A stretch of DNA of 64,000 bases from NCBI RefSeq assembly GCF_001441615.1, contig NZ_LAXJ01000018.1:62001-126000 (forward strand), in the 5' to 3' direction. Source of the DNA: Roseovarius atlanticus. GTDB taxonomy: Bacteria > Pseudomonadota > Alphaproteobacteria > Rhodobacterales > Rhodobacteraceae. The notes under the pieces were generated by a model, which was not told the origin of the DNA, did not search any database, and saw only the letters and a list, made by a program, of their open reading frames with translations. A program made the translations under genes and the position numbers. Numbering within the stretch: the first letter of the stretch is position 1; every line of letters starts with the position of its first letter. Positions 8,205-16,275 of this stretch are shown here, in pieces.

Positions 8205-9827
8205 TCAGAGTCTTGCGATCAACGACCGCTGTTCATTCCAGTCCGTTGGAAGCTCATGTGTCGCGACCCAGGTTGAAGTCAGACCTGTTGCCTGTCTGCC
8301 GGCGAGAGCATCGCGCACGATGTCAGGGGCAAGGAATGCGAAGTTCAGCGTCTGTTGAACACGCTTCTTCGTGGTGCTTTCGGCATCGGCAATCTCATCC
8401 AGCGTCTGGCCTGACTTGATCCATTCCAGCCACTGAGTTGCGCGTGCGATGTTTGCGATTAGTGACGCGTCTCGCTCAGTTGCAGTGTCGCCCGACACAA
8501 ACCGAGCCTCCATGCCGCGCCGTCGCATCGTGAACGTTGTGTCGAATGTCAGTGCCGAAGCATCGATTGAGACATTGGGTAGATCAAGTCGGGTCACAAT
8601 CGGCTCGGGCTTCAAGATTATTGACATATTTCCTTCACCAATCACGGCCCGTTCGATGGTCTCCAGCATCCACCCCTGGTCAGCCAAGTGCCTCTGAAGT
8701 TGTCGATCCGCTTCGACGTTCCTGGATTGCGCGATCCATACATTCGCGTTGTCTCGGAGATGGCGCTGTACTGCCTGCTTCACAAAAGCCTCCAGTTTAT
8801 CTGCTGGCAATCGCCATCCCCTACTCCGACTGTCGTCCTTCCTGCCGGTCACCAGATCGCGCGAGACATAGTATCGATAGCGCTCGCCGTTCTTCCTCGT
8901 GTGCGATGGCGCGAGACGCATTCCGTGCTCATCGAACAACTTTCCCGTCAGGGGTGAAGGTTTGGTTTTCCGGTTGGGCGTGTTCGCGATGACAGGCGCC
9001 TTCTGGGCAAGCTGCACCTGGACTCGCTCCCATCTCTCCGTGTCAATGATAGCCTCGTGCTGCCCCTCGTAGACCCGGCCTTTGTGGGGAATGCGTCCGG
9101 CGTAGATCGGATTTGTCAGAATGTGATGTACGTGACCTCGGGACAACACGTTCCCGCCTCGCCACTGGCCCGCTTTGCCTTGCCTTTTGCGCGAACGAAC
9201 ACCAGCTTCCGCAGCCTTTCTGGTGACCACGTTCAAGGCGCCGTGCGTTTCGTAGAGATCGAACAGCACCTTGATCAGTTCGGCTTCCTCTGTATTGACC
9301 TTCAGAATGCGCCCGTCGGCATCGTATCCCAGCGGTATGTTCCCTCCCATCCAGAGACCTTTTTGTTTGGAGGCCGCGATCTTGTCGCGGATGCGCTCTG
9401 CCGTCACCTCGCGCTCGAACTGGGCAAAACTCAGCAGCACATTGAGCGTTAGCCGGCCCATGCTGGTGCCTGTATTGAAGCTTTGCGTGACGGACACAAA
9501 AGATGCTTCCCCCCTGTCGAGGCTATCTACCAGTTTGGAAAAGTCCGCCAGAGATCGCGTGAGCCGGTCGATCTTGTAGACGACGATCTGATCGACGTGC
9601 TTGTCATCGACATCGCGCATGAGTTGTTGCAGCGCGGGTCGATCCAGGTGACCACCCGAAATGCCGCCATCATCATAACGCCTGTCGAGCAGTTCCCAGC
9701 CTTCATGGCGCTGACTGGCGATGTACGCCTCGCACGCCTCGCGCTGCGCATCCAGGGAGTTGAACTCCTGCTCGAGCCCCTCCTCGCTGGACTTACGTGT
9801 GTAGATGGCACAGCGTGTCCGACGCAT
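8205..9827 (-). CDS. Large serine recombinase
   Basis: 540 residues. The N-terminal resolvase domain opens with CAIYTRKSSEEGLEQ, whose first Ser (Ser13) is the likely nucleophile, followed by SLDAQREACEAYI, DDGGISGGHLDRPALQQL and VVYKIDRLTRSL. The middle recombinase domain is at about residues 165-260 (GYDADGRILKVNTEEAELIKVLFDLY and HHILTNPIYAGRIPHKGRVYEG), and a long C-terminal region follows. It would excise or integrate DNA by double-strand exchange. It is the last gene of a three-gene set with the DUF2924 and DUF3489 proteins, one nucleotide after the former. Base composition is visibly lower in GC than that of the flanking chromosome. Confidence 0.93.
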   Translation of the reverse strand: MRRTRCAIYTRKSSEEGLEQEFNSLDAQREACEAYIASQRHEGWELLDRRYDDGGISGGHLDRPALQQLMRDVDDKHVDQIVVYKIDRLTRSLADFSKLVDSLDRGEASFVSVTQSFNTGTSMGRLTLNVLLSFAQFEREVTAERIRDKIAASKQKGLWMGGNIPLGYDADGRILKVNTEEAELIKVLFDLYETHGALNVVTRKAAEAGVRSRKRQGKAGQWRGGNVLSRGHVHHILTNPIYAGRIPHKGRVYEGQHEAIIDTERWERVQVQLAQKAPVIANTPNRKTKPSPLTGKLFDEHGMRLAPSHTRKNGERYRYYVSRDLVTGRKDDSRSRGWRLPADKLEAFVKQAVQRHLRDNANVWIAQSRNVEADRQLQRHLADQGWMLETIERAVIGEGNMSIILKPEPIVTRLDLPNVSIDASALTFDTTFTMRRRGMEARFVSGDTATERDASLIANIARATQWLEWIKSGQTLDEIADAESTTKKRVQQTLNFAFLAPDIVRDALAGRQATGLTSTWVATHELPTDWNEQRSLIARL

Positions 9828-9828
9828 G

Positions 9829-10269
9829 TCAGGACTGCCTCGGGCATGTCAGTCCAAAGAAGCGGGGGCCACTCCAATGTGCGCCGGTGATATGCCGTGC
9901 CACCGCGCTGAGCGAGGTAAAATTCCTGTTGTCGAGGACATATCCATCAGCCGTGGATTGAACGCGATAGACCCTGCCATTCCACTCCCGCACCAGCGTA
10001 GAGCCGTCGTTCAAGACCGGTGCGGCGGGCGTCGCCCCATTACCTGCCAAGGCTGATTTCAGAGCTCGACGTGTCGCTGCTGCACTGCCACCCAACCGGC
10101 GGCACTGGAGGTCGTGCGCCAATACTCTCTGCATGAATGGTACCGACAGGTATTTTGGCGGCGACGAGTTGAAGGCCTTGGTCCAGGCCGCGATGCAATC
10201 GGCTCGGCTGAAGCGCGCGATCTGACCGAGCGTTTCGGCCAGATCGTTGGGTTTCGAAGGCGCGCTCAT
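9829..10269 (-). CDS. DUF2924 family protein
   Basis: 146 residues. The core reads ADCIAAWTKAFNSSPPKYLS, HDLQCRRLGG, GSTLVREWNGRVYRVQ and GYVLDNRNFTSLSAVARHITG. This is the DUF2924 pattern, a short family nearly always found directly before a large serine recombinase in alphaproteobacteria. The function is unknown; a DNA-binding accessory role in recombination is a guess from context. Its start overlaps the DUF3489 stop (ATGA), and the recombinase starts one nucleotide after its own stop. Confidence 0.85.
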   Translation of the reverse strand: MSAPSKPNDLAETLGQIARFSRADCIAAWTKAFNSSPPKYLSVPFMQRVLAHDLQCRRLGGSAAATRRALKSALAGNGATPAAPVLNDGSTLVREWNGRVYRVQSTADGYVLDNRNFTSLSAVARHITGAHWSGPRFFGLTCPRQS

Positions 10270-10535
10270 GCGTTCGCCGGCCGCTCGGTAATTCGATAGA
10301 CCGTTCCGCCCTCACCGGCACTGCGTTCGATGCATTCTCCCGCCTTTCGAAGACCGGAGATCGCCGCACGGGCTGTATGGGGCTGCCAACCGAACTTTTC
10401 CTGAAGCTCGGCGCATGTTGCACCACTCTTGCGTCGTAGGAGTTTCCGAAGTTGTTCAGATCGGGATACCCGACGGCTTTTCATAGAGGTTTTTGCTTTG
10501 CTGGTTTGCGTCTCAGTTTTTGGTTTGTCTGACAT
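10266..10535 (-). CDS. DUF3489 family protein
   Basis: 89 residues from the ATG at 10533-10535, chosen because GGAGAGG sits 3-10 nt before it. An in-frame GTG four codons upstream is the alternative. After a Lys/Thr-rich head, residues 30-85 form a winged-helix-like DUF3489 domain: RSEQLRKLLRRKSGATCAEL, FGWQPHTARAAISGLRKAG and GGTVYRIT. It heads the conserved DUF3489-DUF2924-recombinase set and is probably its DNA-binding regulator, by context only. Confidence 0.82.
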   Translation of the reverse strand: MSDKPKTETQTSKAKTSMKSRRVSRSEQLRKLLRRKSGATCAELQEKFGWQPHTARAAISGLRKAGECIERSAGEGGTVYRITERPANA

Positions 10536-10730
10536 GTTCCTCTCCACTCATTTGGCCGGGATATTCGGCGTGTTGTACTGAGTGGAGCCCGGCGCTTCCG
10601 GGCGATTTCGACGGCAAGGTCAGTACTGCTTCGTATGCTGGAGAAGTCGAGTGGAATGTCTGAGGAGGGCGGAAAGCGGTCTTTCGCTGCGAGGTCCGGC
10701 AAAGTCCGGAAAGCGAAACAGAAGCGGTTA

Positions 10731-11474
10731 TCATTGCCAAACAAGAAGGCCGTCTATGCCTTTCACTCCAATCCAAAGCAAGGCTAGTAGTAACGGCTGG
10801 TGGACTAAGTAGACCAACAGGGAATTGCGGCCCAGAAAAACCAACATTGCCGAAGCTGCGCGGGGGGCCGGCGATAAGTGGTTTGCATCCCTCGAGAGAC
10901 TTTCGATATTGAAGAATCTGGCCGTAATCACTCCCAGCAAAAACACACCAAACCAAGGAAAGAACGGTTCGTAATCCATCGAAGGTGGGCGGGTCTGTGA
11001 TAGGCCTGTCCAGAGTAACCAAATCCTGTCGAAGATTGCGCTCTCGTAAATCGACGGCAGAAGAAAACAAAAACCGGCCACCATTAAGCCCAGGAAGATC
11101 GGACACCTCAGAAAGAGGAGACCGACAAGACTCGACAGGGTAATGCTATGGAGTATGCCGAAGTAGATGAACCTTTGGGGCGCGAAGAGGTACGTCGCGA
11201 TGCTGATCGTGAAGGATGCGAGAACAAGGATACCGAGCCTTTTCGCGAAGCTGCGCCACCTGACCCGGTCGCCGTGAGCCAGCCATAAGCTGATGCCCGC
11301 GATGAAGATGAATGTACCCGCGGTCAGGCTCGCGAAGACCTGCCAGAAAATTGATCTCATGGTGTCAGATGGCAAGACCATGAACATCGTCAGATCATAG
11401 AAAAGGTGAAAGATCACCATCGCAACCAGCGCAAGACCACGCGCGAGGTCAATTGCGTGAATGCGCTCGGTCAT
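10731..11474 (-). CDS. DUF1624 membrane protein (heparan-alpha-glucosaminide N-acetyltransferase-like)
   Basis: 247 residues with about seven hydrophobic helices. It begins IHAIDLARGLALVAMVIFHLFYDL, where the D-ARG and H-FYD pattern is typical of the DUF1624 acyltransferase-like family. The end HxxxL-type VYLVHQPLLLALLW also fits. In relatives this membrane fold transfers acetyl groups, but substrates in bacteria are unknown. It lies between the recombinase set and the two-component operon, in the same lower-GC stretch, so it may be cargo of the island or its chromosomal border. Confidence 0.8.
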   Translation of the reverse strand: MTERIHAIDLARGLALVAMVIFHLFYDLTMFMVLPSDTMRSIFWQVFASLTAGTFIFIAGISLWLAHGDRVRWRSFAKRLGILVLASFTISIATYLFAPQRFIYFGILHSITLSSLVGLLFLRCPIFLGLMVAGFCFLLPSIYESAIFDRIWLLWTGLSQTRPPSMDYEPFFPWFGVFLLGVITARFFNIESLSRDANHLSPAPRAASAMLVFLGRNSLLVYLVHQPLLLALLWIGVKGIDGLLVWQ

Positions 11475-11566
11475 GCGGTGACCCTGCTCTGCCCAACGTC
11501 CGTCCGAAGACCCGCAACTGTTACCCGATCGACCTCAGCAGACCCGCTTCATCCGGTGACCGATGG

Positions 11567-12004
11567 TCAGGCGGCCGGTCTGCCGCCAGACTTCAGCCGC
11601 GCTGCGATCTCTTCGATCTGGGCTTGGACCAGCGGCTTGTTGGCGAATTCGTCAATGGCGCGGAACTGCCTGGCCCGTTCCACGTCCCGTGGATCAACCG
11701 ACGAGGTCAGCATTACGATGATCATCCGGCAGAAATCCTTGCCGAACCGCGCCACCGCCTCTTCCAGGAACGTAAAGCCGTTCATGCGCGGCATGTTGAC
11801 GTCCAGAAACAGTACGTCGATCTCAGGCCGGTCGGGCCGCGCCAGAAACTCCAGAGCGTCTTCGGCCATCGGAAAGGCCAGCAGTTTTTTAACCAGCCCG
11901 CTGCGGCGCATCAACCGCTCGCAGGCCACGTGAAAGAACGTATCGTCGTCGATCAGCATGACGGTTTCAATGGCCGCATCCGATTTGGCACCCAGGTCAG
12001 TCAT
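11567..12004 (-). CDS. Single-domain response regulator
   Basis: 145 residues with a CheY-like receiver: acidic pocket MLIDDDT, phosphoacceptor Asp68 in VLFLDVNMPRMNG, the Thr/Ser of MLTSS and Lys of ANKPL. It carries no output domain, so it probably acts by protein contact or phosphotransfer. The start at 12004 overlaps the histidine kinase stop (8 nt), so the pair are co-translated partners. The last gene of the three-gene operon. Confidence 0.88.
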   Translation of the reverse strand: MTDLGAKSDAAIETVMLIDDDTFFHVACERLMRRSGLVKKLLAFPMAEDALEFLARPDRPEIDVLFLDVNMPRMNGFTFLEEAVARFGKDFCRMIIVMLTSSVDPRDVERARQFRAIDEFANKPLVQAQIEEIAARLKSGGRPAA

Positions 12005-13187
12005 CGTCCGCAGCTCCCAGTCTGATGGTAAATATCGACCCGCCGCCCGCGTTCTCATCGACCTCGATCGTGCCGTTCAAATTCTGAACGATCCGCCGGC
12101 ACATCGTCAGGCCCAGCCCGCTGCCGGGTATCTCATCATGCCGGTGCAGCCGGCTGAACAGATCGAAGACATGGCGGCGGTGTTCCTGCGATATCCCGAT
12201 GCCGTTATCCGCCACCGTGATGCTCACACTTCCTTCCGCATCAGGCAGACCGGCGCCGATCACGATCTCCGGGCGGCGGTCGGGACGCCGGAATTTGATC
12301 GCATTCGACAAAAGGTTCTGAAACAGGATACGCAGCATGACCGCGTCGCCCTGCACGACTGGCAAAGCGCCGGTCAGCACCCGCGCTCCCGCGCTCGTGA
12401 TCTCTGCCCTGATATCGGCGATCACCTCTTCGACAGTCCGTTCCAGCGCACATGGTGCAAGTGGTTTTTCAGATCCAATCAACTGCGTGTAGCGCAACAG
12501 ATCCTCGATCAGCACCGACATGCGCGACAGGGTTTCGCGGCTCATGCCGACAAGCTCCGACCGCTCAGCGTCCAACGCACCGCTGCCGCAGTCATCCAAC
12601 TCGGACAACAGCATCGACACTGTCTGCACCGGCGATTTCAGGTCGTGCGACACCGCGTAGGCAAACGATTTCAGTTCCTCGTTGGCCGCGTTCAGATCGT
12701 CATTGGCCTTTTGCAAAACCCGGCAATGCTGCCGTTCGCGCCGCGCCTCTGCATTGGCGTTTTCCAGTTCGGCGTTCAACTCGCGAAACGGTTTGCCAAG
12801 CGGATCCACACTTTCCGAGACCAGAACGAACCCGTTCGTTTCCCGGCCACTATCCCGGATCGCACCCACGCGAAATCGGATGCGGCGCGGCAATCCCGGG
12901 GTCGCGGCACGCAGCGGCAACAGCATACCGTCGCCCGAGGCCGCGATGATCATTTCGCGCAACGCCTTCTCGCGCGAAATCTCGAAAACATCGGGCAAGG
13001 CCCATTCTGCCGGTACTGGCCTGTTCACGAAAAGCCGCTGCAACAGCCTTTCCACTCCGGCGTTTACCGCCTGAACACGGGCCGCACGGTCGACCAGCAT
13101 CACGTGTTTCGGCAACGCGCGAAAGGCGCTGACTTCCGCGGGCAGTTGTCGTGCCGCCTCAGCCAAAGAACTCTCGGCCCGCCTCAC
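11997..13187 (-). CDS. PAS-type sensor histidine kinase
   Basis: 396 residues from a GTG at 13187; a later start cannot be ruled out. No membrane segment is seen, so it is soluble. A PAS-like region (about 20-130) is followed by a coiled coil (about 135-175), a HisKA domain with His181 in SYAVSHDLKSP-type sequence (FAYAVSHDLKSPVQT), and an HATPase domain with N box NLLSNAIKFRR, G1 DNGIGI and G2 PGSGLGL. The reading frame overlaps the upstream MetOD1 gene by 29 nt and the response regulator by 8 nt. The signal is unknown, but the MetOD1 protein is the obvious candidate sensor partner. Confidence 0.88.
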   Translation of the reverse strand: MRRAESSLAEAARQLPAEVSAFRALPKHVMLVDRAARVQAVNAGVERLLQRLFVNRPVPAEWALPDVFEISREKALREMIIAASGDGMLLPLRAATPGLPRRIRFRVGAIRDSGRETNGFVLVSESVDPLGKPFRELNAELENANAEARRERQHCRVLQKANDDLNAANEELKSFAYAVSHDLKSPVQTVSMLLSELDDCGSGALDAERSELVGMSRETLSRMSVLIEDLLRYTQLIGSEKPLAPCALERTVEEVIADIRAEITSAGARVLTGALPVVQGDAVMLRILFQNLLSNAIKFRRPDRRPEIVIGAGLPDAEGSVSITVADNGIGISQEHRRHVFDLFSRLHRHDEIPGSGLGLTMCRRIVQNLNGTIEVDENAGGGSIFTIRLGAADDD

Positions 13188-13683
13188 CTTCGGTCAGATG
13201 AATGACCACACGACAGCCCGGATCACCACGGGCTATGGTCGCCGTCTTCTCGACCCGTGCATAGCCCAGGTTGCTGGCCGCGATTCGACCGAACACGCTG
13301 GTCGTCATCATGCACAGCGATTCGCGACCATCGACCTGCCCCGCGAAGGGGCAAGCGGAATTGGTCAGCACGATGCGGTCGGGGCAGATCGCTTCTATCC
13401 TGAACCCGCCCTCGATCCGGCTCTTTAGATCAACCAGGGCCTGCGCCACCTGTTTTGCATCCAGCGCCTCGGTGCCGAAAATCGTCCGGTACTCTTCATT
13501 CATCGTCTCGCCGATCTGCGATCCGACCCGCGCGATAAAGCCTTCGGCCGCTTCCAGGCCGACGCGGGATTCCAACACGTTCGCCAGTTCGCTCACCAGT
13601 TCTCGCAGAAACTGGTCCCGGTTGCGTGTGATCACCTCATCCGCACCTGCGATCGGCGACATCTCCATAGCGAACTCCTGCAT
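13159..13683 (-). CDS. Methanogen output domain 1 (MetOD1)-type protein
   Basis: 174 residues. The segment RIVLTNSACPFAGQVDGRESLCMMTTSVFGRIAASNLGYARV resembles MetOD1/vinyl-reductase-like domains, with Cys109-region CPF and a second Cys in SLCMMT. The N-terminal half is helical with the pattern RVGSQIGETMNEEYR. No enzyme activity is assigned to the family; the Cys pair might sense redox state or bind a ligand. It leads the operon with the histidine kinase and response regulator, so it may be their sensory input. An internal ATG at 13668 is a possible start. Confidence 0.7.
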   Translation of the reverse strand: MQEFAMEMSPIAGADEVITRNRDQFLRELVSELANVLESRVGLEAAEGFIARVGSQIGETMNEEYRTIFGTEALDAKQVAQALVDLKSRIEGGFRIEAICPDRIVLTNSACPFAGQVDGRESLCMMTTSVFGRIAASNLGYARVEKTATIARGDPGCRVVIHLTEGEAGREFFG

Positions 13684-13936
13684 AGCGCTGGCCCTCGCCT
13701 GTCAGCTTAGCGCCAATGGATTAACGAAACCCGAAGACCGATCGCTCTTATTGGGAAGCTATCACGAATTTCATCAATCCTTTTTTGTTATTTATATCAG
13801 ATATATAAATTATTAAATGTCATATTTTGATAATAAATTTCCATATATTGAACACTTTGCTCTGGACTCCCGGCTGTCTGGCCACGACGGTCTGTTTCCG
13901 AAACCGGCAACAAACCGGCTTCGCAAGGGAGGACAC
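13684..13936. promoter_or_regulatory. AT-rich divergent promoter region between the MetOD1 operon and the iclR-type gene
   Basis: The stretch 13765-13860 is strongly AT-rich (runs such as TTTTTTGTTATTTATATC), unlike anything else nearby. It contains TTATTA and TAATAA half-sites 15 nt apart around 13812-13838. It must hold the promoters for both divergent units and perhaps the IclR-type operator; exact elements are not defined. Confidence 0.5.
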
Positions 13937-14746
13937 ATGACCGATACCGGCCTGGAAACCGGCACTCTATCCACTGAGGAGAGTGCCAGGACAGCCGAGA
14001 CATCGCTGGCCAAGGCGATCCGTCTGCTGCCGATCGTGGCCGCCCGCAACGCCAGCGGCGTCACCCTTTCGACCGTGGCGCGCAAGGCCAACCTCAATAC
14101 CGCGACCGCCCGCAGGCTGTTGCAGGGCCTGGTCGAGGGCGGCCTGCTCAGCTTCGATCCCTATTCCAAGATCTACACCCTTGGCATCGGCCTGTTCGAT
14201 CTAGCCGGCGCCCCGGGCTCGCCACGCCAGTTCGATCCCCTGCGCATGGAATTGCGGCCCGCCATTGCCGAAATCGCCGCCGCAACCGGCGAGACCACCT
14301 TTCTCTCCGTGCCGTTCGGCGACGAGGCGCTCTGCATCGATGCGGCGGGCGAAACCCACGCGCTTTGCGCCAACACGCTTCAGGTCGGCGCGCGGCGACC
14401 GCTCGGCGTGGGCGCGGGCAGTGCCGCCCTTCTCGCTGCTCTGCCCGAAGACCAGTGCGACCGCCAGATCGCCGCCAGCGCCGACATCTACAGCCGCTAT
14501 GGCGAGCTCAACGCCGCCGACGTGCGCCGCATGGTGCGGCACTGGCGCGAGCATCGCTGGCTGATCAACGCCTCCATCATCATCCCCGATGTCGGCGCCA
14601 TCGCCGTCGCCGTCTTCGACCAATCGGGTCAGCTGCGCGCGGCCATCTCTGTCGCGGCGCTCAAATCCCGCCTCGCGCCCAAGCGGCGCAAGGACATCGT
14701 ATCGGTCATGACCCGCGCCATCGCACGGTCGGGTTTCACGACGTAA
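13937..14746 (+). CDS. IclR family transcriptional regulator
   Basis: 269 residues. An N-terminal winged helix-turn-helix (about residues 22-75) reads SLAKAIRLLPIVAARNASGVTLSTVARKANLN then TATARRLLQGLVEGGLL, the IclR pattern. An effector-binding domain follows, ending with VGAIAVAVFDQSGQLRAAISV. The ATG at 13937 follows AAGGGAGGA; the frame extends upstream into AT-rich sequence without protein character. It is the first gene of the catabolic operon, 14 nt before the CoA ligase, and probably regulates it in response to the acid or its CoA ester. Confidence 0.92.
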   Translation: MTDTGLETGTLSTEESARTAETSLAKAIRLLPIVAARNASGVTLSTVARKANLNTATARRLLQGLVEGGLLSFDPYSKIYTLGIGLFDLAGAPGSPRQFDPLRMELRPAIAEIAAATGETTFLSVPFGDEALCIDAAGETHALCANTLQVGARRPLGVGAGSAALLAALPEDQCDRQIAASADIYSRYGELNAADVRRMVRHWREHRWLINASIIIPDVGAIAVAVFDQSGQLRAAISVAALKSRLAPKRRKDIVSVMTRAIARSGFTT

Positions 14747-14760
14747 GGCAAAGACAACCC

Positions 14761-16272
14761 ATGTATCCCATTCACTTCTTCCACCGCGCCGCGCGCCTCT
14801 GGCCCGATCACATTGCCGTCGAACATGGCGACGAGGCGCTCAGCTATGCCCAGCTGCACGCCCGCGTTCAGGCGCTGGCCGCCGGCCTGCAAGAGCTTGA
14901 CCCAGACTTCGGCAGCCGCGTCGGCATCTGCTGTTACAACACCATCGACCACCTGGTGTGCTGGCTGGCCGTTCTGGCCGCGGGCAAGGTCTGGGTTCCG
15001 CTGCAACCGATGAACGCCAGCGCCGAGCTTGTGCGCGCAGTCGGCTTCACCCGCGCCAGCATCGTCATCGTCCAGGCAGAAACCGCCGAAAAGCTGACCG
15101 GCGCCGAGACCACCTTTTTGTTCTCCGATCCCGCCGGTGGCCCGGGCAGCACCGGCGACCTTGTCCAGAAACACATGGGCCAGGCGCCCGCGCTTGCCGA
15201 CATGCCGCTCGACGCCACACAGGCGATCAAATTCACCGGCGGTACCACCGGCCTGCCCAAGGGCGTCATGCAGCCCTACCGCGCGTGGAACACCAACATT
15301 GCGACCCAGATCGCCGCATGGTCGTTGGGCGAGGGCCAGCGCTACCTCGCCGCCGCGCCCATCACCCACGGCACTTCGACCTACATCCTGCCAACGCTCG
15401 CCACTGGCGGCACGCTGGTCCTGCTCGACCGGCCCCGCCCCGAGCAGACCCTGGATTTCCTGCAAAACGCCCGGATCACCACCACCTTCGTGCCGCCCAC
15501 GGTGCTCTACATGCTGATGGAGCTCGACGGCGTGCGCGATGCCGATTACGCGCATCTCAAGAACCTGATCTACGGGGCCGGGCCCATGCGCCCCGACGCC
15601 ATCGGCCGCGCACAGGACATCTTCGGCGCCTGCCTGGCCTCCACCTACGGCCAGACCGAGGCACCCCAGATCGCCACGATGATCTCGGCCGAGGAACTCA
15701 AGGACCCGGCCAAGCGCGCCTCGGTCGGGCGCGAGACCATGCTCAGCCAGGTCGAGATCATGAACGAGGCGGGCAAGATCCTGCGCCCCGGCGAAACCGG
15801 CGAGATCGTCATACGCGGCGACCTTCTGATGACCGGCTACTGGGACCAGCCCGAGATCACGGCCAAGACGCTGGTCGATGGCTGGCTGCACACCGGCGAC
15901 CTGGGCCAGAAGGACGAGGAAGGCTACCTGTTCATCCGGGGCCGCGCCAAGGAGATGATCATCACCGGCGGCTTCAACGTCTACCCGGCGGATGTCGAGA
16001 CGGTGATGGGCGAACACCCCGAAATCATCGACTGCGCCGTATACGGCGTGCCCGACGACAAGTGGGGCGAGGCGGTTCATGCCGCCGTGCAGGTCCGCGA
16101 TGCCAACGCCGTCACCGGCGACGAGATCATCGCCTTCATCCGCGAGCGCCTCGGCCCCGTCCAGACGCCCAAGTCCATCGCATTCCGCGACAGCCTGCCG
16201 CGCAACGCTATCGGGAAGCTTCAGAAAAACCAGCTCGCCGAAGAGCACGCAGCCGCGTTCGAGAAAGGATAA
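14761..16272 (+). CDS. AMP-forming acyl-CoA synthetase
   Basis: 503 residues, a full-length ANL-superfamily ligase that would activate a carboxylic acid with ATP and CoA. Motifs: P-loop IKFTGGTTGLPKGV at about residues 157-170, aromatic and acid-binding region TYGQTEAPQ, hinge GWLHTGDLGQKDEEG, GRAKEMIITGGFNVYPADVE, and catalytic Lys in RNAIGKLQKNQL near the end. The ATG at 14761 follows the iclR stop by 14 nt. The lyase gene begins 3 nt after its stop, so its product may be the substrate of that enzyme. The acid is not identifiable; a TTT importer in the same operon argues for a polar di- or tricarboxylate rather than a fatty acid. Confidence 0.92.
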   Translation: MYPIHFFHRAARLWPDHIAVEHGDEALSYAQLHARVQALAAGLQELDPDFGSRVGICCYNTIDHLVCWLAVLAAGKVWVPLQPMNASAELVRAVGFTRASIVIVQAETAEKLTGAETTFLFSDPAGGPGSTGDLVQKHMGQAPALADMPLDATQAIKFTGGTTGLPKGVMQPYRAWNTNIATQIAAWSLGEGQRYLAAAPITHGTSTYILPTLATGGTLVLLDRPRPEQTLDFLQNARITTTFVPPTVLYMLMELDGVRDADYAHLKNLIYGAGPMRPDAIGRAQDIFGACLASTYGQTEAPQIATMISAEELKDPAKRASVGRETMLSQVEIMNEAGKILRPGETGEIVIRGDLLMTGYWDQPEITAKTLVDGWLHTGDLGQKDEEGYLFIRGRAKEMIITGGFNVYPADVETVMGEHPEIIDCAVYGVPDDKWGEAVHAAVQVRDANAVTGDEIIAFIRERLGPVQTPKSIAFRDSLPRNAIGKLQKNQLAEEHAAAFEKG

Positions 16273-16275
16273 TCC

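Noticed and set aside
8037-11560. Direct repeat of the tRNA-Glu 3' end as att site
   Set aside because: No second copy of the tRNA T-arm or 3' end was found in the window, so no attL/attR pair is claimed.
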